From contig JAGVVL010000017.1 of assembly GCA_018287875.1 (NCBI GenBank), positions 1-64,000 of the forward strand: a DNA stretch of 64,000 nt, written 5' to 3'. This document shows, piece after piece, positions 10,558 to 20,652 of the stretch. The notes beneath the pieces were generated by a model. It searched no databases, was not told the origin of the DNA, and was given only the letters and a program-made list of their open reading frames with translations. Numbering within the stretch: position 1 is the first letter of the stretch; the number at the start of each line of letters is the position of its first letter. Made by a program: the position numbers and the translations under genes. This stretch comes from Nigrospora sphaerica. Its lineage: Eukaryota; Ascomycota; Sordariomycetes; Amphisphaeriales; Apiosporaceae.

Positions 10558-13500
10558 TTAGCCTTCGCCTTTGTTATCGGCCCCGCCGGCCCCCTTTACG
10601 CCCGCGGCTGCTATCTCCGGCGTGCTCGGCACGGCGTCTACGGTCGCGTACGCGTCCGCGATGATGGCCCGCCACGCCGCGAACGCGTTTATGCGGTACG
10701 CGCCGTCCTCATGCCGGCCGCGGCCGAGCCACGCTCGGAAGGCAGCCGGGTCCGCCGTGTCGACGTCGTACGCGGCCGCGAGCACCGCCCGCGCCTTCTG
10801 GCTCTCCTCTGCGAGCCGTAGCACCGGGAGCATCGTATTAGCCGACTCGCACGCTACCGCGCCGCCCCCCTCGCCTCCTTTCTCCGGGTCCGCCGCAGCG
10901 CACCAGCCTGCCGGGAGCCCGCAGCGGAAGCAGCCGCTATACAGCGGGAAGACGAGCTGCCGGCGCCACGCGCTATACTGCGCTAGCGGGAGCGTCTGGC
11001 ACCGCTTAAACGAGTGGCGGACGCCCGCCGCGTACCTCGCCGGCTGCCGCCGCCGCTGGAGCCACTTCGTGAGACAGACGGGACAGTGGCCGCCGTAGCG
11101 CACGGCGCGTAGCCACGTGCGGGCCACCTCCTCCGCGGCGTGGCGGGCCCGGCAGGCCGCCTGGAGCCGGTTCGGACGCGGCGTCGGCGGCGCCGCGTCC
11201 GCCGCCGCCGCTAGTGTGGGCGGTATGGGCGGCGGCGGCGCGGCCGCGCGCCGTGCCTCCGCCTCCTCGCAGCGGTCGCACGCGGCGGCGCCGAGCGCCA
11301 CGCAGTCGCCGCCCCGGTCGTCGAGGAAGAGGCCGAGCACGAGGCGGCGGCAGTCGACGCTCTCGACGAACCAGGCTATGGCCTGCCGGTTCCGCTGCTC
11401 GACGTCGCTGCTATATGGGCTGGCCCACGCCGGCCGGCCGTCCCAGACGACGACGGAGTCCGCCGTCTCGCCGGCGCCGCGCGCGCCTCGCCCCGTCTGC
11501 TGGCTGAAGTCGACCAGCCCGTACGGCAGCTCCGCGTGGAGGACGGCCACGAGCCCGGCCACGTCGACCCCCGTGCCGAGCGCCGTCGTGGCCACGATCC
11601 AGCGGGCGGCGCCGGCGTGGGCCTCTGCCGCGGCCCCCGCGGCCGTGCCTGCCGCCCACGCCGCGAAGCGCGTCTCGCGCGCGGCCGCCGCGACGCCGCT
11701 ATAGTAGTGCGCGCAGCCGAGGGCCGCCGCGAGCGCCTCGCACCGGGCCTGGGACCGGCAGTAGACGACGCCCTTCTCGGCGCCCGCCTAGCCGCGCGCG
11801 AGGGCGCGTGCCCTCCGCACCACCTCCTCCTCCACCGCGCCCGGCCACGGCGGCACCGTCACGACGCAGTAGCGGATGTTCGGCTTCGTCGTGCGCGCCC
11901 GGAGGAGGGCGGCGTCCTCGGCGAGCATAAGCTCTCGGAAGGGCCGCTCGAGCCGCACGGGTAGCGTGGCCGTGAGCAGCACCACGGGGCAGTCGAAGCG
12001 GTAAACAGCGCGCACCTCGGGGAGGCGCGGCCGGTAGGCGGCGTCCATAAGCACGGTGTGGCACTCGTCGATGAAGATGCGCCCGAGTAGCCGGCGCGCG
12101 CGGAGGCTGTCGACATATGCGAGGAACTCGGGCGTGCTCGCGACGTCGGCGCTCACGAGGACGAGGCGCGCGACACGCGCGGGCCCCTCGCGGCCCGCCG
12201 CCGCCGCCGGCTGCCAGTGGAGGCAGTCGAGCGCGGCCGCGCGCGCGCGCCGCACGAGGTCGTGTGCGAGGGCGACGAAGGGCACGACGACAACACTCAC
12301 ACCGGCGTCGAGCGCCGGCACCGCGGGGAGGAGGAAGAGCACGCTCTTCCCCGCGCCCGTCGGCAGCACCACGATGAAGACGGCGTCCCCCCGCAGCGCG
12401 AGCACCTGGCGCACGGCTGTGGCCTGCTCGGGCGACCGCCACGTCGCGCCTGGCCCGAGTAGCGTCACGAGCGCGTCCTCGACCGCCGGCGGCGCGTCGC
12501 TGCCCACGCCGGCCGCCGCCTCCACGCGCGCCCGCTTCCCTTTACCCGCGGTAATGGCGTTCTCTTTAGCCGCGGCAGCGGCGTTACCCCCGCCCTCCTC
12601 GAGGTAGGCGTGCCAAAGCCGGCTAATCTCGCGGTAGCTAGCCACTATAGCTGGCTGTAGCTGGCTTGGGAAGCGCACGTCGACGGCGTAATGCTGGCGC
12701 TCGACGGCGCTGCTATACGTCGCCTGCAGGTCCTAGACGGACTCGAGCCGCGGCCCCTCGCACGCCTCGCCTATGGCCGCGTCGGCGACGGTAATGCCGT
12801 CGCCGTCGGCCTCGCCAGCCGGGTCGACCTCGAGCTGGCGGACAGCGAGCCCGCGCACAGTGCGGCCTAGCTCGATAGCCACGTGGCGGTAGGGCGCGAC
12901 CGAGAGCTCGACGCCGAGGTGCTGCCCCGTCACACACACGAGCTGCCGGCTAAGCGCCGCCGTGTCCCACGCGCTGGCGCGCGCGTCCCGCTAGAGTAGC
13001 GAGGCTACCGTGGGCGCGGGCGTAACGACGCCGGCCCCCGTCTTGAGGAGGCGCTCGAATGGGAGCAGCCAGGCGATGTACGCGACTATCATGCGGCCGA
13101 CCCGCGCCGGTAGGAAGCGGGCGACCTTCCGGCCGAGCCCGCGGATCGCCTTCGCCTTATCCCGGTCCGTCACGAGCATGACCTCGCCGGCGAGGAGGAA
13201 GACGTTCCACGGAAGCTGCTGCGTGTCGCAGTGCCGCAGCGTCATGACCTCGGGCCCGCGCCCCGGCTGGCCGCCCCAGACGTGCGTGGCCACGAGGAGC
13301 GCGCGCCGGAACCCCCGTAGCCAGTCGAGCCACTGCCGCACGGCAGTGGGCCGCCAGCGCCGGCGCCGCGCGTCCCATAGCGCCGGGCGCGCCAGCGCCG
13401 CCAGCCGCGCGTGCCCCGGCTCGAGCCAGGCGTTGGCCGCGAGCGTCGCGAAGGAGCAGCCGGCGCCCTCGAAGAGGACGGTGTCGGCGACGCGCGTAAG

Positions 13501-15213
13501 GTCGAGCGCCGCCGCGAGGGCGCCCCAGCCGCCGAAGCAGAGGGCGTCGAGTAAGGCCTCGGCCTCGCCCACGATGGCGCGTGCGCACGCGCGCACGTCG
13601 GCCACGCGGATACGCTAGCCTAGAAAGCGGAGGACGGCCTGCTCGTTGTCGGCGCCGGCCCCCGCCTCCTATAGTAGGCGCGGGGCCCCGCCCTCGAGCT
13701 GGCGGTGCCCCTTCCCGTAGGCCATCCAGCGGAGGATCGTGCTCACTAGCGTGTGCGACCCGTCGGCGAGCCAAGTCCAGTGCGCCTCACGGAAGCGCAC
13801 GATAGCCTCGGCCTCGACCGCCTCCACGTCGGCCGGCTCGCCCTCGAAGGCGGCCTCGAGGAGCAGCGCCCGCGCGCACCAAAGTAGGCCCGCGAGCTGC
13901 GTCGTGTAGTCGGCGGCCGCCCGCCACGCACGGCGGCGCGGGTCGAAGCCGAGCACGGCAGCGAAGTGTAATAGCGGGCTCGCGAAGACGCGGCCGCCGA
14001 GCTTCTGCTGGAGCGAGCCCACGCAGAACTAGAAGACAGCCCGGCGGAGCCCGCCCGTGTCCCCGTCCCTGTCCCCGTCCTCGGTTACGGCGGCGTCGAG
14101 CGCTATAACGAGGGCGCCGAGGGTGTCCCACTGCCGGTCTGTAAAGCGGATACCACGCTGCGCCTCCGCTGCCACGCGCCTTAGCGGGTGCGCGCGCATG
14201 CAGTAGCAGAGGTAGCGTTGCCAGTACATGCGGTACCGGTCTATCGAGCTCGCGTGCTCCTTCTCCTAGAAGGGCCGCGCCTCCGGCTTCGCGGGGTCGA
14301 TACTCGCGAGCTAGCGGAGGGTTTCGTGGGGCACGGCCGTTAGCCGCTCGAGCGCGTGGGCGAGCGTCCTGTTGAAGGCGGCGGCGAGGCGTGCGAGCCG
14401 GGCCTTGGCACGCCGCGTAGCCGGGTCCGCAAGCCGGGCCCGTATAGCCGCCGTGGCCGGCGCCTGGCTCGCCTCGTAGAGAGCGACGAGGTCTTTACCT
14501 TGAAGGTGCTGGGCCCAGCCTATCTCGCGCACCTAGACGGAGTCGCCGTCGAGCCCGGCGGGCCCCTCGGCAACCTGTCGCTGCGCCTCGTTCACCGCGG
14601 CGTGCTGCGTCGCGTAGGCTGCGAGCATCTGCTCCCAGCTGTCGGCGTCCGGGGCGGCGTCCGGGGCGGCGTCCAGGGCGGCGCTACCGCCCGCGGCCGG
14701 GTCCGCCTCCCGGACGACCCAGTAGCGCGCGTGGCGGCCGGGGGCGTACGCTTAGAGTGTGGCCGGTGCCCAGCCCAGGCCGGGCCCGCTGTAGCCGTGG
14801 GGCGCGGTCCTAGCGTGGTATAGCATGTTCTTCCGGTTCACCGTCCGGTAAGCGCAGGCGGGCGCGCTACACGCGTAGCCACGGAGCGTGGGGAGCTCGG
14901 GGAGGGCCGCGGCGCCGTCGGGCGGGAGCGCGACAGTGGCGGGGTCGCGCGCGGGTCCGCCTGCGACGGCGGCGCGGCAGAAGGCGAGGGCGGCCGCGAG
15001 GGGCGCGCCCTTCAGCCGGTGGCGGTTCCAGAGGTGCGCGGCGGCGTCGTGCATGCCGGTCCGGCAGAGCCGGCAGAGGAGGACGCCGCGGGGCGTGTCC
15101 ACGGCGACGAGCGGGTGCGGTACAGGCGCGCTAGCGCCGGGCGAGCGCCCGCGGGCCTCGGGCGGCGCGGGCCTCGGGCCCGCGCCTTCGGGGGCCGTAG
15201 GGGGGTAGCTCAT
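10558..15213 (-). pseudogene. Telomere-linked RecQ-type DNA helicase with DUF3505-like N-terminus, ten in-frame stops
   Basis: One reading frame of 1,552 codons runs from ATG at 15213 to a TAA at 10558 with no frameshift. Full-frame residues: Cys/His pairs C47, C50, H60, H65 and C115, C120, H133, H139 resemble the DUF3505 C2H2-type head found on fungal telomeric helicases. Helicase motif I PTGAGKS lies near 955, motif II DECH near 1049, motif III LLTATLP near 1080, motif V GTGVD near 1213 and motif VI QTGRGAR near 1240. A Cys-rich tail (HCPVC, then GCFRCGLP and WC) ends the protein. The family unwinds DNA and is encoded next to chromosome ends in many fungi. Ten in-frame stops interrupt it: TAA at 14752; TAG at 14533, 14311, 14266, 14029, 13669, 13615, 12991, 12733 and 11788. 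These fit C-to-T change of CAG/CAA or G-to-A change of TGG. GC is very high, unlike the flanks. Transcription points toward the telomere. The central part (about residues 230-850) is unrecognised. Confidence 0.88.
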
Positions 15214-15243
15214 GGGGGTGCGTCCGCGGGCCGCGGGCGTCGT

Positions 15244-15300
15244 GGGGGAGGGCGAGGAGATAGGGGGAAAGGGGGAGGGACAGGAGGGGGGGGGAAGGGC
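15244..15300 (+). promoter_or_regulatory. G-run cluster upstream of the helicase start (G-quadruplex candidate)
   Basis: At least six runs of three to nine G, separated by one to about eleven bases, lie 30-90 bp upstream of the helicase ATG on the non-coding strand. The spacing suits intramolecular quadruplex formation. Function is inferred only. Confidence 0.6.
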
Positions 15301-15404
15301 CGGGCGGCGGGGGCGCGCCCCCTTTTAAGGGCGACGCGCGCGCGCCCCCGGGGGCCGGGGCACGCCAGCACGCCGTCACGCTGGCGCAGCTGGCGCGCGT
15401 GGGG

Positions 15405-15432
15405 TAAGGTTAGGGTTCGTCAGGGTAAGGTG
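15405..15432 (-). repeat. Degenerate TTAGGG-like tract
   Basis: GGTTAGGGTT (15408-15417) then CAGGGTAAGGT. One exact TTAGGG unit in inverse orientation to the telomere, with flanking near-units. Confidence 0.4.
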
Positions 15433-15512
15433 GCGGGTGGGGGGCGCGCGCGCGGGCGCGGCCAATGGCGCGGGGTGCCCTACGGGACAGGTGTCCTACG
15501 GGAAAAGCGGGC

Positions 15513-15537
15513 GCACGGGCCCGACCGGGGCCCGTGC
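15513..15537. other. Perfect 10-bp hairpin
   Basis: GCACGGGCCC, loop GACCG, GGGCCCGTGC. A second small hairpin TGTTC-TTCGT-GAACA follows at 15544-15558. No T-run follows, so a terminator role is not supported. Confidence 0.6.
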
Positions 15538-15660
15538 CACAGGATGTTCTTCGTGAACATCGGTTGCATGGGGCTCAGGGTAACTTGGCCCGGCATGTGC
15601 AAAACTGCGAAACAACGGCTCCGCCCTGGAAAAGGGAAGGTGGCGAAAGCCGCCGGAAGG

Positions 15661-16287
15661 TAGAAGAAAGAAAGAAAAGAAGAAGGATAACAACACGACT
15701 CCTGGATATTTCATATTCACTGAAACAACAACCTTTTATAGAAAGACCCGTCTTCGACACCGTCTCGCTATACTATAGCCACCTCTCCAAACGTTTAAGC
15801 GCTAGCTAGGATGCAAGTAAGAGAACCCTTTCTTAAGCTTTCCTCCGAAACCATCCTACCGAAGAAAGAGGGGAACCTAGTTCTCTTTTTCTTCCTACCG
15901 CTTCGACTGGCCTTAGTACGCGCTCGCCCGCGTAGTATTGAACTTACTTTTCCAAGGAAAAGTGGAAAGGTCGTCGCATGTAGCCGTCGCGTGGGAACTT
16001 CCGTCTCTCGCCTTCCTATCTAAGCATCGGAGCTCACCCTTCGGCGGGGTTCCGAATACGGAAAGGAAAGGAGAACGGAAAAGACGGACTCGTCTAGAGG
16101 CCGAAATGTCCGCGAGAAATATGTGTCATCTGACTCCTCTTTTTTCTATAAGACAGGGATTCCCTCTTCGACCGAAAAAAGAGTTCTTGAAAAGCTATCG
16201 GCAAAACTAGGCTTACGAGACTAGTCGGACTCCTATACCTTTTCAACCCAGCAACGCACTTCTTCTCGCACGCTTCGCGTGCTCATT
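15661..16287. other. Unassigned mid-GC island with no gene recognised
   Basis: About 630 bp with balanced composition, no strand skew and no obvious RIP, lying between the GC-rich helicase region and the AT-rich RIPped region. Frames are short and unrecognised. A perfect GCACGC-TTC-GCGTGC hairpin sits at 16268-16282 just before an interstitial telomere tract. The texture resembles organellar intergenic DNA, but this is an impression, not a match. Confidence 0.35.
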
Positions 16288-16304
16288 CTAACCCTAACCC
16301 TAAC
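16288..16304 (+). repeat. Interstitial telomere tract
   Basis: CTAACCCTAACCCTAAC, nearly three units in the same orientation as the terminal telomere, exactly at the switch from mid-GC to AT-rich sequence. Confidence 0.85.
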
Positions 16305-18116
16305 ATTTCCACTTATCCTATATATTAGGAGTATACCTGCTATAACTTTTAGTAATATAACTATAGGAAATTTAGACTGTAATATATTCAAGGCTGATTA
16401 TACTTAACACCACATTCTTTCTCGCTATAAAAGGATACTAATTAACTGTGACTAGCGAATCCCATTAAAATTCACTCTAATGGTAAGCATTTTAGTTACC
16501 TTCTTTTGGCGGGCTATCTTATCTTGCCTTCGACCTTTATATCGCTGGCTTGTTCTGGACTAGTAGAAGGAGCTGGCAACTTTGGCCACTCAGTAATCCG
16601 GGTTATAGAAAATCCGCCGCTCCTATCTATATGCTTTAGTCTTATATATAGTTTCGGCTATTATATTATCCTATCTTTAATAGCAATATAGGAAGAATTA
16701 TATTTGGATTCTCTAATAGCTTATTATATAGGTATCCGCTATTAAAATATGTAGGTAAGCAAGCTAACGATACCTGATTAGACCTCTAGCTAGCAACTCA
16801 TTTTTAGGACTTATCACTTTATTGATCAACATTTACATAGTATAAGGCGGGTAATAGTTAATTATAGTAGTGCTGTCTTTATCGGTGATTTGTTTTTGCC
16901 TCTTATTCTCTGCTGCTGCGTACTTAGTGTACGACTTTTTGCTTCTCCGAAAGACACGGGATGACTACAATAATTGAGATTCCAGTATACGGTCGCTTAA
17001 ATTTAGCGGAATCCGTAGACCAGTTTTGTTAAGAAAAAAGATAGCGCTATTAGAAGTAAACGGCTCTTATCGATCCCCTCTATCTACGTGGCTACTTATA
17101 ACACCGCAACCTGCTTTAAAACAGTTCTTTTTTTATAGGTTCTATTAAAGACAAACCTGTATATTTTGGTATTTTGAAATTAGATGATAGCATTGTATTT
17201 CATAATAAAGCAGATTCTTACACCCAAAGTCAATATCTTATCTTTCCACTACCACTTGCTAATATACTACGGAGACTATTATTAATAAACAGTTTTTAAT
17301 ATATATTATTTTATTATAAAACCCCGCCAGCTAAGCGGTATAGATGGGACCCAGAGTACATGCAGCTAAGCAGGAAGACAGCCAGAAAAACAAGGACCTT
17401 AAAGGTCTCGCGCACCGCTATAAGGAACACCATAACAAGTGATTAGGTCACGTGATTAAATTATAACCAAGATTATATAATCCAAGCGGATCGATAAATC
17501 GGGCCACCGAGCCAAATTATAGGATCGAGTTATAGTGTTACTATATAGCAGTTGGTCCCCTATAAGAATAAGACTTATAATGTGGAAATCGGACTCCTAT
17601 ATGCATAATAAGGGGATGAATTCTCCGCTCGATTTATGCCTATTCTTAGATTGTATACTGCATTCCTTTAATACTGGTTAAGTGTGCTACTAAGTCCCCC
17701 TAGAAGTATTAGCAAGCATTTGTTACTAGCAACCTGACAAACCCTTAGCGGTAAACAAAGCAGTGGGGGTAAGAGGATCCTATATGATTCATCCTTATTA
17801 GAATATAGAGCGCTATTAGAATGTAAAATTTTTACTGGAATATGGAATAAGGTAAAGAAGCCAATTAGGACGCGTAATAGACATAACCCGAAAATAGACG
17901 ATGCTAAAAATGGATTGTAGCTTTACAGGAGGGTGTTAGCTAACAAAGGCGGCCAACCTTAGGATACACAAATGTTGATGACAGGTACCTGCTAAGCCTG
18001 TCAGGGGACATGGTGACACAGTTGGTCAGTGTTTAAGGAACACAGTATTTCATGACTAGGCGTGGCCTGAGCGGAGAGTTTGTCCCCTTGCTGTGCACGT
18101 AGGAATCCAATCTCGT
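16305..18116. other. AT-rich, RIP-like region without a recognised gene
   Basis: TA-rich sequence full of CTA/TAG/TATA with only short chance frames. No terminal repeats or conserved domains were recognised on either strand. Confidence 0.6.
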
Positions 18117-18127
18117 TATAACGTACC

Positions 18128-18648
18128 TGTAACGAACGCTATACCTAAGTACTGCGTGACGTAGGGTTTGTACAATCAGGGACAGAGAGCGTCTATCTAG
18201 CTTGAACACTGGTCGTAGGGTAACTGATAACTGAGGGTGCTTAACTAGGTAGCTGGTCTGAACTTCACAATAGGTCGTTAAGAGATTACTCCCATCTATA
18301 AGTGAGATAGATGCTTAGATTGATCACTGAGGTAATGACTGTCTACTAGGAAATTCTTCTAACTTATATACTAAGTCATTCCCTCACTGATATTCTGGAT
18401 CTCGTGGATCTCGCGAGATCCCATCGAGCCCGGCTCTCTGGCTCTCACCCAGATCCCGAGATCCGTCACGTGACTTCCCGTCCCGATTAGGAAGTGTCCT
18501 AAGTTCTAGCGATGTTTCCCTTGCTCGGCAATGGTTCCTTTCTTTCTTGGGCTTCTTCCTATTGTTGCCTTTGTGGCTGGAGGAGGTGTTGGTGGCTGGT
18601 GTAGTGCTAAGCCACTTTTCTTGGCTTGGATTCCTTGGGGTCGTAACA
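18128..18648. mobile_element. Solo LTR 1 (family shared with 32.2 kb)
   Basis: Begins TGTAACGAACGC and ends TCGTAACA, so it has TG...CA termini. It is flanked by the 5-bp duplication GTACC at 18123-18127 and 18649-18653. Long stretches match the copy at 32154-32713. The target GTACC is part of the Fot-1 terminal repeat. Confidence 0.93.
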
Positions 18649-18742
18649 GTACCCCACAAGCGAGTGCCACACCCAAGCGAATGCCACAGTAAACAGGACT
18701 TCCTCAGCTAATACTACAATTACGCAACCCCAACTTTAGAAC

Positions 18743-20407
18743 TCAATTCGAGCTACTAAAATAACATTTCTAGGATGACCCTTCCTTAATCAGACAGGTT
18801 CGTGCATTATGTCCCTTGTTTCCGCATCGCCTATACTGCTGTTTCCTAAGCTGAACCCCTCCGATAACGATACAACTTCCATCCTCTTCCTCCTCTTGTT
18901 GCTCTAGAGATCTGTCGGGAGCTATAGTATCTTATCCCTCTTATGAAGTAAGGGAGCCTCCTTAATATAAACGTGTCTTTTTAGCTCTGCGATGCTTACT
19001 TAGTATCTCATTAGCTTGACGAAGGTCTTGTACCTCTAACCGAAGGAGCGCGACTTAGTGTATAATCCCCTATGTCCCTTTCGCAAGCTGGTTAATAGAT
19101 CGATAAATCGATATCGGCGAGCTGTTCTAATAGCGGGAGATTCGGTTTTTGATATACTGTGTCTGCAATACTGTCTTAACCGGGTTGTCGGGGGTTTTAG
19201 ATATCCAAGGTAAGGGCAGCTCCGGGATCGACTCGGGCGGTGTTAGCGTACGTAGCTTCACATCCAGCTTTGCGATCACGCTTTCTAGGTCCATAAGGAT
19301 AAGTCCAGCCCCGTGGAAACCCCCTTGTATGTTTTGAGTCGTAAAGGCGTCCTTGAATGCCCTATAGAAGGCCAGAAAGAAATCGGCCTTCGTTATATAG
19401 GTGACATGCCTCCGTATTAAAACCTCGATCTACCGACTATAGGCTTTCTTTAGCGGGCCAAAGCAACCGATATCGAGTAGCTGAAGGAGATGGGATAAGT
19501 AAGCAGGCATATATAAGGTGATGATCTTATTTTCCTGGCAGTAGAGTTCGAACTCGGTTAAATGATAACTCTCGTGGCCATCGAAAATAAGAAGACGATA
19601 AATCCCTTTCGTACGCCCTTTAGTATGCTAGTCGAAATGCTGAATCCATTCTAAGCCTCTCTTATTTGTCGTCTAGCTGTTATCGCTTACTGCGATACGC
19701 TAATCCTTCGGTAGTTGGCTGTTTTCGTACCACGAAGCGAGGTGGAATTTGCTAGCGATAATAATATATAGCGGGATCGCCTAGCCTTAGGAATTGACGC
19801 CTTAAATAACCGTGACCTATTCTCGGTTCCCTTACTGAACGGCTTTAAGTCTTTCGTATTTTCTAAAGTTAGTCACCATTATACCGGTAAAGATAATACC
19901 TATTATAAAGCTAGTCTCGTCGAAATTGTAAACATCGGCGTTATGTACGCTATACTTGGCGACGATGTTCCGTATAAGCCGAAACTACGCGTTTAACACG
20001 TCTAAATCTTCGCATTGGGCTCTCTTATAATTGTACTTACAAAAGAAACGCGTCTAAAGCTATGGTTATCGCTTTACGAAGTTTGACGTCCAGTTCTTTC
20101 CAACAGGTAGCGCGTCACGGTCGCGTAGTAACTAATTTGCTATTGCTTCCACCCCAACGAGCCTGGGGGGGAATACACGTGCGTCGAGGTTAAGGACGTA
20201 TTGCACTATCGTCCTTTCTTTTAGATCCGTAAGTTTTCGTGAGTTAATCCTAAAATCTTGTCGTGACAATTAACTACGCCGCTGGCGATAAAGTGTACTG
20301 AAATCAACATTATATACCGCTACGGCGGCCCTAGCGCTTAGCTTAGGATCTTTTCTTATAGCCTAGCAGGCTAGGATTATGTTGTTCTCGTCACTCTTTT
20401 GTCGCAT
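18743..20407 (-). pseudogene. Fot1/pogo DDE transposase, RIP-damaged
   Basis: A single frame runs from ATG at 20407 to TGA at 18743 (555 codons), interrupted by many TAG/TAA codons. Recognisable in order are a helix-turn-helix N-terminal half; the DDE_1 endonuclease (NFDETSF; DNS-stop-TTN, where the family has DNGWTTN; LLIFDGHESYH; a SHLLQLLDIGCFGPLK block); the C-terminal LRQANEIL coiled stretch; and a zinc-knuckle remnant CGNKGHNARTC whose first Cys is now Tyr. Several stops fall where the family has Trp or Gln, as expected for TGG or CAG/CAA changed to TAG/TAA. It cannot make a full protein. Confidence 0.93.
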
Positions 20408-20652
20408 AGTGTGTTGTTAGGAAATACGTGTTGTAATGAGGTAGACGCGTCTAGCTGGAGCGGTGTGGCATTCGCTTGGGTGTGGCACTCGCTTGTGGGG
20501 TACGTTATAGGTACTCCGAAAGCTGACTTATCGAAAGTGTCCGTACAAAGCGTTCCAGTTTGGCAATACGCTCTTGATACGCCCGATAGAAATTGAATAC
20601 CTGATTTGAACAGTGTGAAAATCAGATGAATATACCTGTGCTGAATCGAGGG

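Larger units (their letters stand above)
18121..20505 (-). mobile_element. Fot1/pogo-type DNA transposon (Fot-1), split at its left terminus by a solo LTR
   Basis: The terminal inverted repeats are about 42 bp: right copy 20464-20505, left copy 18121-18127 continuing at 18654-18688 across the LTR. Each starts ACGTACCCCACAAGCG and contains two near-identical 14-bp subrepeats (AAGCGAGTGCCACA, AAGCGAATGCCACA). TA target duplications lie at 18119-18120 and 20506-20507. Without the 526-bp LTR plus duplication the element is about 1,859 bp, normal for Fot1. The transposase frame is inside on the minus strand. Confidence 0.93.

Noticed and set aside
10571..13805. Long + strand frames opposite the helicase
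   Set aside because: Shadows of very GC-rich coding sequence. The minus frame carries the helicase motifs.
15465..15809. A + strand frame with a weak C2H2-like NLARHVQNC segment
   Set aside because: Only one weak finger-like stretch, Cys pair missing, and the frame crosses an abrupt composition change.
18384..18659. 91-codon minus-strand frame
   Set aside because: Lies within solo LTR 1; chance frame.
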